From: Brachionus plicatilis
Lineage: Eukaryota; Rotifera; Eurotatoria; Ploima; Brachionidae
NCBI GenBank assembly: GCA_010279815.1
Contig: QEOQ01000493.1
Location: forward strand, 310,001 to 374,000
Length of the DNA: 64,000 nt
Direction: 5' to 3'
Position 1 is the first letter of the stretch. Every line of letters begins with the position of its first letter. The translations under genes and the position numbers were made by a program. The notes under the pieces were generated by a model that worked only from the letters and a program-made list of their open reading frames with translations, was not told where the DNA came from and ran no database searches. This document shows positions 36,492-47,200 of the stretch, piece after piece.

Positions 36492-37877
36492 GGTAAATTA
36501 CAAGTTTTAGCCCCATAATTATAATTTAATGCCACATTTTTAATCGAAATTAAGATTTTTTGAATCGATTTTTTCTCTGAAAAATAAGATTCTGTGAATT
36601 TAAAAAAAATTTTAATGAAAAATTTATTTATTTAATTTTTAAGCTGTGCACGAAACTAAAATATTTTGTAATAAGAAACGCCATTAAATTTTTACAAAAA
36701 AAATAAAAAAAATAATTTCAATCAGAAAGATATTGCATATAGCATTGCTCATCTTTTATTACACCACTAATAATTGCAAGTAAAGTAAGTTTTAAATTTC
36801 ATGCTAACAAAAGAAAATTCATTATTCATGAAAATTGTCCTTTCTTTTACTTATGCGATTGTTTTTAGAAAATTGTTAAAGGAAGTTTAATTTTTTTGCT
36901 AATGATGATTAAATAATTAAAATATTACAAGCATACCTATTTAAATTTTCTTCATTCAACGTATTTGCACTATTTTTACGGCATGTCGCAATAGAAATAA
37001 AAACATGTCGTTTCTTATCGGTTTTTAAAATTAAATAATATTATGTCTTTAAAATCGAAAATGGTCCAAAAATGCCATTTTTTTTCTATTTACAGTTTTC
37101 GACAATAACGACATATCAGTTATTTTATAATTTTTATACCTTTTATTTTTAAACAAATAACAATTTCAAATTATTATTTTTTAAATAAAAAAATAATTAA
37201 CAGGAATGCTTAAAAAAAGTTTTTCTTTAGTTTCAAAAAATTAAAATATACTTTTTCTAACCGCTTGAAAAATATCTTTTAATGATTGACTATCACATTA
37301 ATATCAATAAATTATAAATGTAAATTCCCTTTATAAAAAATTTTAAACATTTCAATCATCTTAATTTATATATTAAAATGTTTTTAAAAATTTTTTCTCT
37401 TAAATATGAGAAAAAAACAAAGATGTGGTCCTTTGCAATATTTACCATTTATTTCCTAACCAATAAATAGATTCTTCCGCCTTTAAATCTAAATAGATCA
37501 ATTATTTTTTCTGTCATTTAAAATTTTTGAAAAATTCAATAGCATTTATCAAAATTGAGGATTTTACAATTGAGTGGCCTAATTTAAAATCAAAGGTTAA
37601 CTATGTCGACAGGAAAATGTTAATTTGATCACCGGTTAATCAAATAGTTTTTAGTTATAGTTAATATTTAAAAAAAATAAAAAAAACAATTCAGTCTATT
37701 TCTTATGAATAAAAGGGATTTTGATGATTGATAAAATTTATTTGAAAAAAAATGGATAAAATAATTGGGTTCACCTTTAAAAAAATAAATTTTTAAATAA
37801 AATTAGAAAAATTTGTAGTATAAAAATATACTATGCTTTATTTATAAAAGGTTAGAATAAAAAATTATAATTTTGAA

Positions 37878-39621
37878 TTACCGTGGCAAAGTAGGCATTG
37901 AACTGAGAAAGATTTTCGATTTATTTTTTTGAGTGAATTCCAACAGTTTATTGACAGCGATTATAGCTATTTCTTTGGTTACTAGTGGCGAGAAAGTAGC
38001 GTATATTTCAAAACTACTTGTCTGCCATCCAAGAATAGTTTCATACTTTTTTTGCAAATAAATTATCCTCAGAGAATTAGTCTTATTGTGAAGTTTATGA
38101 TACAGCTTCTGGTACATATCAAATATTCGCTGCTGCTCACTGGCATTGTTTGCATATGGAAGTGCATAATCAGATAAAAAATACTGAAAAATTTTGTTAT
38201 CTTTATACAAAAAGTGTTTTAGCTCATTAACTCCGATTTGATCCAATTTCAATGAACTATCTTTTAGTTTTGAATTCATTAGTTGAATTAAATTCTGACT
38301 TTGCATTTTTTGTTGGATCCTTTTTCTGCATTCATTTAGTTCAATCGACTGTTCCTCGTCACACATTCCGGTCAAAAGGATCAAACAAGTCTGGCACGAC
38401 TCATCTAGATGCGAAATGTAGGCATACATAATGCCATTTTTGTCAAAATTCGGTAAGCAAATTGGATACCAAGTGAACTCGACGCTTTTTGGTGTATCAA
38501 ATCCAGTGATCACATTTACTAATAGATGAACGTCAACTGGGTGTATATTCCGGCTTTTTGGCCGAATTAAAGAGACTAGTTTATTTTCGAACAAAAATAA
38601 ACCAAATATGACTGAACGTAATGGAGCAATTTGCTGAGCAACAAGTTTTGAAACCTGGTCTCGATTTTCTTGTGGAAGTGGATAGGAATTAACACAATTT
38701 AGGAGCATTCCATAGTCATTTTTAAAGCGGTGTATTATGTTGGTGAGTAATTTTTCTGTGCCACTCAGCTTATTTCTCAGGTCATAGTTATGATGTTTTG
38801 AAAATATTTTTTCAATCAAAGAAAGCGTAACCACCTAACCAGGAAAATTCAAATAAGCATTTTTAAAATTGATTTATTAAAATTACGCTAATTATTTGAT
38901 TATAGCAGTATTCTAATTCTAGCTGAAGTTGCTCGACGCATTTATCAGCCTCATTTGAAATACAAACTAAAATAAGATGACTTTGGTGCAAAAATACAAT
39001 CTTAAGCTCGCCAGCTAATACATAGTTTAATCTATTGTCATTGTCGCATTCTATTATTGAAATCAAAGCTTGTAAAAGACCCATAAAAGCTATCAATTTA
39101 ACTTCATTGCCATGTCTTTAGATAAAAATTTTGATTAAAAAATTAACTTTATTAATTTTAAACAATTTTAAACGCTCACAAAGAATAGATAGGTTTTCCC
39201 GATTCACTCAATATGAAAATATGCTTCGATTGAGATCGCCATTCATCTTCTTGTTCAATAGGTAAATCAGACTCATCATTGTCAAGAGAAACATCTAATT
39301 TGTTTGAATCATCTACCGATTTTTCATCGTTATCATCGAATTCTCGCTGATTGAGCACAAAGTTTGATTCGATATCACTTGATTTTGGCTCATTATCTAA
39401 ATCTTCATTAACCTAAAAATTTTTAGATTCTAAAAATTAGTTTAGTAGATAGAGGTTAATAGTACATTAAGAGCTTGACTAAAAGTTTGAAGTAATGGCG
39501 ATTCATTGGTAGAATGTGAGGAGTCAAAACCATTTTCAAAGATCACATCATTTGACTCAGCTCTTGAATCCAAGTCCGAATGTGTAGAAAGTTGGTCAAA
39601 TTTATTTTGAGTATTGGACAT
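37878..39621 (-). CDS. MON1: Vacuolar fusion protein MON1
   Basis: The MON1 half of the MON1-CCZ1 complex, the guanine nucleotide exchange factor that loads Rab7 during early-to-late endosome conversion. Four exons, 39621-39466, 39412-39180, 39115-38887 and 38834-37878, give 524 aa (human MON1A/B about 550). Residues 1-115 are acidic and Ser/Asn-rich, as in the family. The first longin domain starts at the hallmark WRSQSKHIFILSESGKPIYS and continues with AFMGLLQALISIIE, ELKIVFLHQSHLILVCIS and LELEYCYNQIIS. Exon 4 has NYDLRNKLSGTEKLL, SVIFGLFLFENKLVSLIRPK, HPVDVHLLVNVITGF and WYPICLPNFDKNGIMYAYIS. It continues with the conserved LKHFLYKDN and near the end SFEIYATFSPLVTK. Vertebrates have MON1A and MON1B; this is equidistant. 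Rab7 links it functionally to VPS39 at 60237. Confidence 0.95.
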
Positions 39622-40112
39622 AAAAAACGTTAAAATACGGATAAAATTTAAGATTTTTTTATTTTCTTAAAACTCAAAATAATCAAAAAATAAAAATCAA
39701 TCTTTCATTATTCTCAAAGCATTTAATTTGAAATAAAATTTTTAATTATGCACATATAAGTGTTTAAAATCACGTGAATTTATCTAAATAAAAATAATTA
39801 TAGTTTATTTTTGGTAATTCAATTTCAATATTTAAAGTATCAGAATTTGTTTAATAAATTAAAAGAAAAAATGACTTACTTAAATCAAATTTCTTTTAAT
39901 TTTTGTTAATATACTTATAAATTTAATTACTTAAAATCTCATAAAATATAAATTTTCAAAATTAAATATCAAATATTTAAAATTTTCATTTTCTATCACG
40001 AGAATCAAAAAGAGGTGTATTAATCTAGATTGACGGAAGTCTCCTTTAAAACGAGTGAATAATGATTCTTTGAACAAAATTTTAAGCAAAAAAAAGATTT
40101 TGATTAATAAAT

Positions 40113-41273
40113 GGTTTAATTTTTTGTGTTTGAATTACAAAATGTATCCAATGTTGAAATAATATTGAAAAAGTGCGATGTTTCAAATTTCAGTTTCAAA
40201 TAAAAAATAATTTTAAGTTAATATTGCAAACATTAAAATCTTTGTTTTTTTTATAAATTCTTACTTTGAGTTTGAGATATGAAGATAATATTTGTTGTTT
40301 AAAAAACCATCTAAGCTCTGTTTTGCATTTTTTTAAAATTGAGCATTTGTTAAATCGCATCAAACGAACTTCAATTATCACTAAAGTAAAAGTTTTTAAA
40401 GAAAAAAAAAGTTTTTTGGGTATAGTCGGTTGGATGAACTATGGTTCATCTATTACAGGAACAATTTTTGTTCTCAGGTTTTGTGAACCATTAGTTCACC
40501 TAAACTAAAAATTGTTCACCTAATATAAAAATTGTTCACCTAATATTAAAGTTTTTCACCTAATTTGACATTTGATCACTTAATTCTATTTTGGCTCACC
40601 TTTACGTGAACAAAAAAAATTGGTGAACTTATAGTTCACAAATCCCGAGAACAAGAATTGTTTGCATAAAAGGTAAACTATGGTTCATGTATTTTTTTGA
40701 TTTCGTTTATTATAATCCTTTTTACTTTATTTTTTATTTTATTTTATCTTACATTGTTTACTTTTTTTTATTTTACTTAAATTTATTTTTTATATTATTC
40801 TTTTATTTTTTTTTTAAACTCTAGCTCGATACAGATAAACAAATAAATAAATAAATAACATGTATCCGACTAGACCAAGTTTTTCAACGATTGAATATTA
40901 AAAAAAAACAATAAATTTTTTATCTTTTTTTTCTTTTTAATTATTTTTTATATTATTTTATCTTATTTAACTTTATTTTTAATATTTTTGTTTTACACAT
41001 TTTTATTCTGAAGTTCGGTAGAGGTACAGATAAATAAGTAAATTATTTAAAAGTTAAATAAAGAATTTTAAATATTTTTTTAAGATTTTCAATTAAAAAT
41101 TAAACTCATTCTATTTCACTGGAGAGTTTAATTTCAAATATGAAAATGCTTTCAATATTAACTTAAAATTATTTTATTATTTGAAATTGAAAAAAATATT
41201 TGAAACATCGCTCTTTTTCTATGTTATTTCAACATTGGATACATTTTGTAATTGAAACACAAAAAATTAAACC
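40113..41273. repeat. Foldback element with about 115-bp arms enclosing another element
   Basis: Left arm 40113-40226 and right arm 41153-41273 are reverse complements with few mismatches. Both share ACAAAATGTATCCAATGTTG and GCGATGTTTCAAAT, in opposite orientation, and both start at GGTTTAATTTTTTGTG. The interior (about 930 nt) carries a second inverted repeat and T/A-rich simple sequence. Confidence 0.85.
40431..40690. repeat. Nested MITE-like element with internal GTTCACCTAATAT repeats
   Basis: The outer parts 40431-40500 and about 40615-40690 are imperfect reverse complements (both have TTGTTCTC, TTTGTGAAC and ATGGTTCAT). Between them, about five degenerate copies of a 19-22-nt unit built on GTTCACCTAATAT follow one another. 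It lies inside the larger inverted repeat 40113-41273. Confidence 0.7.
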
Positions 41274-41699
41274 AAATTTTTTTCCATTTAGTACTCAATA
41301 TATCTATTGTAAATCAACAAAAAATATCATACTATATATAAAATATATATATTAAATTTTTAAAGGCTTTAAAAATTTTAATTATTTCTTAGACTTACCT
41401 TATAATTCATTGCACCAAATTTTATGCATTAGAAGATCATTTTTTTTAGCTTACAAAAATAAAACATTTTGGTACATAATATGAATTTAACTAAAAACTT
41501 AGTTTCATGATGATGCATTCGACGCATGAAATATACTAAAAACATTAAATACATTTTTCGAATTTATTAAATTTTATCAACAACATTTGGTAAAAGCTTA
41601 GAAAACTAAAAAATTAATATCATATGAAAAAAATGAAGTCTTTTTTTTTAAAATTTTTTATAAAAAATAAATAAACTTTTTTCTAAATAAAATATTGAA

Positions 41700-41775
41700 C
41701 GCCTGAATAGGATCTGTCTGACGGCATGACCGGCAGGCTTATGCCGGCCGGAGTGTTGGCGCTACGTTTTTATTA
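41700..41775. other. GC-rich patch with CCGGCA/TGCCGG hairpin
   Basis: A stretch of about 75 nt far richer in G+C than its surroundings, containing the stem CCGGCA (41730-41735) / TGCCGG (41742-41747). It has no open frame of note. It may be a small structured RNA, a transposon end or a recent insertion; origin unknown. Confidence 0.4.
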
Positions 41776-41824
41776 GAACCGCTGTAAATAAAGTTTAATT
41801 TTAACTTATTTTATTTTTTAATTT

Positions 41825-41894
41825 TGACAAGAGCCTTTAAATTGATTGAATAAGCTGATGCTTAGTTTTTTAATAAAATTAAGTTTAATTTTAA
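41825..41894 (+). repeat. 70-bp direct repeat, copy A
   Basis: Identical, base for base, to 43065-43134. It starts TGACAAGAGCCTTTAAATTG and ends AAGTTTAATTTTAA. Part of its 3' end (AAGTTTAATTTTAACTTATT...) also occurs just upstream at about 41790-41826. Confidence 0.9.
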
Positions 41895-41919
41895 CTTATT
41901 TTATTTTTTAATTTTAACT

Positions 41920-42216
41920 AACGTAAATGTCCGATAAATATGACATGTCACTAAAACAGAGTAACCCTATTTAAGTGACATGTAATATTTCAGTGAACAC
42001 TGATTTTTAAAATTGAAATATTCGCTTTTAGTGACATGCAACAAAAAGCGAATATGCATAACATTTTCATAAAAAATAGCAATATTTATGCATATTTGCT
42101 TTTTGTTGCATGTCACTAAAAGCGAATATTTCAATTTTAAAAAATCAGTGTTCACTGAAATATTACATGTCACTAAATTTGTTAGTGACATGTCATATTT
42201 ATCGGACAATTACGTT
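41920..42216. repeat. Foldback element with GTGACATGTCAC-type palindromes, copy 1
   Basis: The 297-bp unit is almost one long palindrome: the left arm from AACGTAAATGTCCGATAAAT is matched by the right arm ending in ATTTATCGGACAATTACGTT. Inner arms share GTGACATGTAATATTTCAGT and GAATATTCGCTTTTAGTGAC-type sequence. The perfect 10-mer palindrome TGACATGTCA occurs near both ends (41941-41950, 42186-42195). Confidence 0.9.
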
Positions 42217-42439
42217 ATATAAAGTTCAATATTAATATTTTATATTATTATTATTAATACAATTTTTATGCCTTTTAACAATATTTTTGTGGCCATTTTT
42301 GTATATTACAAGAATGGATTATTATCCAAATATATTAATTTATGTTGTTATATTAATTAAAAAAAAACAAATCTATCAAAACTAAACTTTTTTTACTCAT
42401 AATTTACAATTTTAAACGACATTTTAAGCCTCTTTTTTG

Positions 42440-42640
42440 ACTATAGTGACATGTCACTAACTTAGACACTAAATTTTGTAAAAATCGTCATTTTTAGGCC
42501 TTTTTCGACTATAGTGACATGTCGCATTAGTCGAAAAAGGTCAAAATGAAAACCAGTGTTCGATAAATAGTGACATGTCACTATAGCCGAATACCCAATT
42601 ATAGTGACATGTCACTAAAATCGAGCAATTACGTTATTTA
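42440..42640. repeat. GTGACATGTCAC-type element, partial copy 2
   Basis: Four copies of GTGACATGTC(A/G)C occur at 42446, 42514, 42570 and 42604, flanked by TAGTGACATGTCACTA context. The right end ...GCAATTACGTTAT matches the terminus of copy 1 at 42216. The left half is rearranged relative to copy 1. Confidence 0.75.
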
Positions 42641-42832
42641 AAAATATATTTTAATTATATTTAAAAAAAAATATTTTTCCCTTCCAAGGCTTTTAAATTT
42701 AAATTGGACCACCAAACAACCTTCTCAGGTTCAAAAAATTGCTATAAATCAACTTAAACGTTAATAAGCTTATGTCTAGTTTAGCATCAAAAACAGCAAA
42801 TGGTGAAAAAACATTTGGATTTTTTTTACAAG

Positions 42833-42893
42833 ACTGATGAATAGCTTTGTAATCTAGAGACCAATGTTGAAGTTTGCAACATTCAATCATTCA
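42833..42893 (-). repeat. Dispersed repeat fragment, copy 2 (also at 28080-28138)
   Basis: Reading on the minus strand it is open and gives ECCKLQHWSLDYKAIHQS, continuing open to 42699 (about 60 codons). The copy near 28.1 kb has the same reading with a stop replacing Trp. A relic of an unidentified coding repeat is the simplest reading. Confidence 0.5.
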
Positions 42894-43064
42894 ATATTCA
42901 ATTATATTAATTTGATATTTACAGATATTATAAAAAAAAATTCAAAAAATTTAACTTAAATATTTCAATTTTTTACTTTTTTAAATGATTTTATTAACAA
43001 CATTTTTTTTTAAATTTATAAAAGATTTTAAAATCAAATAAAAGAAGTGTTAGCCTGTCTTTTA

Positions 43065-43134
43065 TGACAAGAGCCTTTAAATTGATTGAATAAGCTGATG
43101 CTTAGTTTTTTAATAAAATTAAGTTTAATTTTAA
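43065..43134 (+). repeat. 70-bp direct repeat, copy B
   Basis: Identical to 41825-41894 and in the same orientation, 1240 bp downstream. Together they bracket the two palindromic elements and copy 2 of the dispersed repeat. Confidence 0.9.
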
Positions 43135-44148
43135 TACGATGTAGAAAATTAATAAGAATAATATCAATTATGCAAAATTAGCAAAATAATTTTTTTAAGT
43201 AATTTTAGTTAAAAAATAATAAATCGCCCTTTTTTATGTTTTAATGTAGAGTTAAGAATCGAAATTCCAGGATAGCATTACATTATAGTCGAAAAATCAT
43301 GTAAAACTGATTCACTGAAAACTTAAAATTGAAATTGTAATTTCAAATAAAAAAATCGAAGTTGTGAAGTTCGTTTCAATTCGATCATTTCATTTTGCCA
43401 TTAAAAAGTATTCTAATCAACTGTGCAAGTATATTGCATAGTTTTTGCAGGCATATAGTTTCGGATTAAGCAAAGTTGCTTAAACATTAAGCATTTTACA
43501 GAACTAAATTATTCCTTATAGTTAAAAAGTTATTCAAATTTTTCTGAATCGAAACGATCAAATTGAACTGAACTTCACAACCCCAATTGTGGGTTTAAGT
43601 TTGAGGCAAATAACTAATAACTAATATTATTTAAAAAAAAAACATTTTTTTTATATCTTAAATAAATATATACAAGAAATAAAATTAATATACTTGAAAT
43701 TTATTCAAATTTATGGTTTAATAATGCTATTTATTTAGTTTATACAGTTTTTATTAAAAAAAAAATCCTATTTTTTAAAATTTTTTATTTTTAAATTTTG
43801 TGAATTTCTTTTAATTAATTATGAAAAGTCCAATATAATTTTTTTGAATAAGTGTTTTCTTTATAAAAACCAAAAGAATTTGTCTGAAAAATCATTAATA
43901 TAATGTCATATTCAAATCAGAAATTATTTAGTTGGATAACTTCACCTCTCTTAGTAAACGAAAACAAATCTTCTAAATTATTATTAATTATTAAAATATG
44001 CCAAAAGCTTCTTATTATTTTATTTTCAAAATTTCAAAAAGTTTTAAACTTTTCTTAAAGATTTTAAAGTTTCAATTTTTTTAAAAGAATTTTTTTATTG
44101 AAATTAGAATTTAATATAAGACTAATAATTGACAGAATAGCCATTTTT

Positions 44149-44162
44149 GTTGTCATGGCAAC
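44149..44162 (+). promoter_or_regulatory. X-box (RFX factor site) upstream of IFT140
   Basis: GTTGTCATGGCAAC is a full match to the ciliary X-box consensus RYYNYYATRRNRAC and a nearly perfect palindrome. It ends 105 nt before the IFT140 ATG at 44267. Known X-boxes of intraflagellar transport genes occupy this position and are bound by RFX/DAF-19 factors. Sequence match is direct; binding is inference from the known family. Confidence 0.85.
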
Positions 44163-44266
44163 AAAATTTCTTATATTCCCTGAACATTATTCACTGAAAA
44201 GGAATTTTCAAATTTTAATTGGAAAACATTTTAAATTTGTAGGATTATTCTTAACCACGAATTAGA

Positions 44267-47200
44267 ATGGCATTATTTTTCGAGTACAAAATTCAAAGTC
44301 CTCTATCAGATCCGTGCTTTAAATTTTTTGAATGGCACAGAAATTTTCCAATTCTAGCTATAGCTTCATACTCACAAGAAACCACTGGACAAGTTCATTT
44401 GCATTTCGAAGAAGTATAAAATAAACACAATAAATAAATAACTTTTCAGCTAAAAAACTTTTTATATAATTAGGGTGAACATGATGAAAGCACCATTATT
44501 CAAAGGGCTACTTCACCAATTAATCTTCTCTGGCATCCTAAAAAGAAAATACTGCTAACTTGCTGGGAAGGAGGAGAAATAACTTCGTGGAATGATGTAA
44601 CTAAACGTCTTGAATCTTTTACTGGCTTACATCAAGCAACTGTAGAAACAATATGCTGGAGCTCTAATGGAACTCGTCTAATTACCGCTGATTCGGTAGC
44701 CTTTAATTTTAATAAGGAACAAATTAATAATAAAAAGATTTTTTTAAATTAGAATGGTCTCATAGTAGTTTGGAAAACAGATTCTCATGGAAAACTTATT
44801 AATCCACCAATTTCACAGTTTCAAATTAGCGAAAAAATAACCAACATTATTTGCAGACCAAGTTCTCTATCATTGAAAGAAAAGTAGATTTTTTTCAAAA
44901 ATTAAAATATTCATTACAATTAATTCCATATAGGGAGCTTCATCATTTGGCTAAAGCAGCTATTGCAGGAGACGAGGCTGCCTTAGAGCTATTTGAATAC
45001 AAATCTCAATCTGGTAAAAAAGGAAATAGAAGGAATAAAATGGACACAAAAAATATATTCATGGGCTCAGCGGAATCTCTTTGTTTTATTCTATCTGGAG
45101 ATAAAGGCTCAGTCTACTTTGTAAATGAACAGGCAGAATTTTCAAAATTATTTGAAATGGATAGCAATATTGTTAAACTAATGTACAGTCAAGAAAAGTC
45201 AGTCTTGGTTGCTGTGACTGATACCCAAATGCTCGGACAATACTTCATCAAATCCGAGTCGGAAGTGAGAAATCTATTGACAGTTAAGATCACAAGCAAA
45301 ACATCTGGCTTTGATTTTGCATGGATAGGGTCAAGTTTATTGGCTTATGTAAGTGGGGAAAGCATTATTAGGTACTTTTTGCCAAATTTAATTTAATAAA
45401 AGTTAAAAAAAAAAAAATTTTGTAGAATTTTAGACATCGAAAAAGATGAAAATTTTACTTTATCTTTGTCCAATCAATTTGGCTACTCAAACTCTGAGTC
45501 CATTATTTCAGTTACTTATTCGGCATCAAAAGGTATAATTGCAGCTGGAACTGATAAAGGAAATGTTGCCATGTGGAAATTTATGCAAAATGTTGTGAAT
45601 CCCGACGAGCCTGAAGCTAGTTGGCAATTACTCCATGCTAAACAGCTACAATCAATGCCAATTAAACAAATTAAATTCGGAACTAATTTGGGTCTGTTAT
45701 GTGCCAATCAAGAATTTGACGCTTTTATTCTTAGTGAACAAAAGATGAGTTCTGATTTCCGGGATGGGGTAAAAATTTTGGATCTTGATTTTTCTGAAAT
45801 TTTTAACATATTTCTCAAGATTGCAGCTGTTCAACTTGGTCCCAATATTATACACTTAGCATTCTTTAAACAACATTTAATCAAAGAAGAAAAAATTGAT
45901 TTTCAATTTAAAGGAATTGCCACAGCCAAAGTAAAAAAAAATGCTGATTAAAGTAAATTTTCAAGAAAAGGATTTTTTAAGAATCACATTGTAGTATGGA
46001 ACGGAAAAATTGTCAAAGTTTATGAACTGATTGTAAATCTAGCTTCAAATAACCTGACAGAAAAAATTACCAAAGAAGAAAAGGGTAATTTCACTTGTCC
46101 GGCCTATAGTTGTGCAATATTCGAACAAAGCATTTTCACTCTGGAATCAAGCAAAGTTAATGTGCGAACATTTCAAGGAACTGTTAAACAAGTAATTCAG
46201 TTCACCGAAAATGAAGGTGATCCTTTTTTGGCAACAGTGAATGGAAATTTTATAGCTATTGGTACAACTCAAGGTATCATTAAAGTCTATGATCTAAGTA
46301 GAAGGTTTTATTAATTAAATTATTAAACAAATGATGAGATTTAACGATTGCTATTTAGGGAAGCTAAGTCAATTGGAGGGTCAGTAAATCTTAAACAAAA
46401 GTTACCTGATTTTGACACTATAAATGACATTGGAATAAGTTGTGATGGAAATAAAGTAACCATGACAGTTATGAGGGTAAATTTGAAAAAATTTCACAAA
46501 AGTTGATTTTAATTTTTAAATTAATAAAATAGCGCAATAATGTACCAGACTCAAATTTATATCTATGGAATTTGGAAAAAGATTCTTTTGGTTATTTTGA
46601 TTTTGAAAAAGGGTTAAATGACATTGATGAAGATAATTTTTACAATGGCGCTTCACATGAAGATAGAACTGCATATGAAAAGTGATTTTTTTGATTATTT
46701 TTAATTAGTATCCTTGAAGTTTTTTAACTTATTCATTTTAAACCTGAAAAAATGATAAAATTTCTACAAGAAACTAATATATAGATAGAATGATACAATT
46801 TGTAATTTGCAATTTGCATCAAAATCATTTATTTGCAAAAAAAATATATACTTCAAATTGATCTGAAACCAATTCAAATGAGCCATTTTAATTTTAATAT
46901 GAAATACCTTACAGATTTTGATGCGCAGACCAAAAATATGTGTGAATTTTTTCAATTTATTTACAAATTTTTGAATGTATTATGATTGTCATATTTTGAC
47001 TTAATTTAGAAAGATCTTTCGTGTTTTTTGAAGGCAAAGTAACTTAAGATAATTTTTTCTAACAGATATTTTACAATTGCTAATTTTTCCAATAAAACAG
47101 AAAAAATAGGTTCTTGCCATTTAAAGCCTTAGAATCTTTAGAGAACAGAAACAACGAAAAGAACAAAATTTTTTTAATCAATGCTTTTTTCATAAATTTC

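Larger units (their letters stand above)
33821..37836. other. Intergenic region between SRSF1 and MON1
   Basis: About 4 kb with no supportable gene. It begins with the SRSF1 5' UTR and promoter and ends with the MON1 3' flank (the AATAAA of MON1 on the minus strand is at 37842-37837). It contains two inverted-repeat elements (34561-35095 and about 36265-36491). Remaining frames are low-complexity. Confidence 0.5.
39622..44148. other. Repeat-rich intergenic region between divergent MON1 and IFT140
   Basis: No intact gene is visible in these 4.5 kb. They are filled by nested or adjacent inverted repeats (40113-41273, 40431-40690, 41920-42216, 42440-42640). There is also a pair of identical 70-bp direct repeats (41825-41894 and 43065-43134) and a GC-rich patch at 41700-41775. 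The right end is IFT140 promoter. Confidence 0.7.

Noticed and set aside
39622..44148. CRISPR-like interpretation of repeated short palindromes
   Set aside because: Spacing is irregular, the repeats are part of long inverted arms, and the DNA is eukaryotic.
44862..44933. Alternative IFT140 intron 3 using the donor at 44862
   Set aside because: It breaks the reading frame. The donor at 44884 gives a 50-nt intron, keeps phase and yields the family-like segment before ELHHLAKAAIAGDE.
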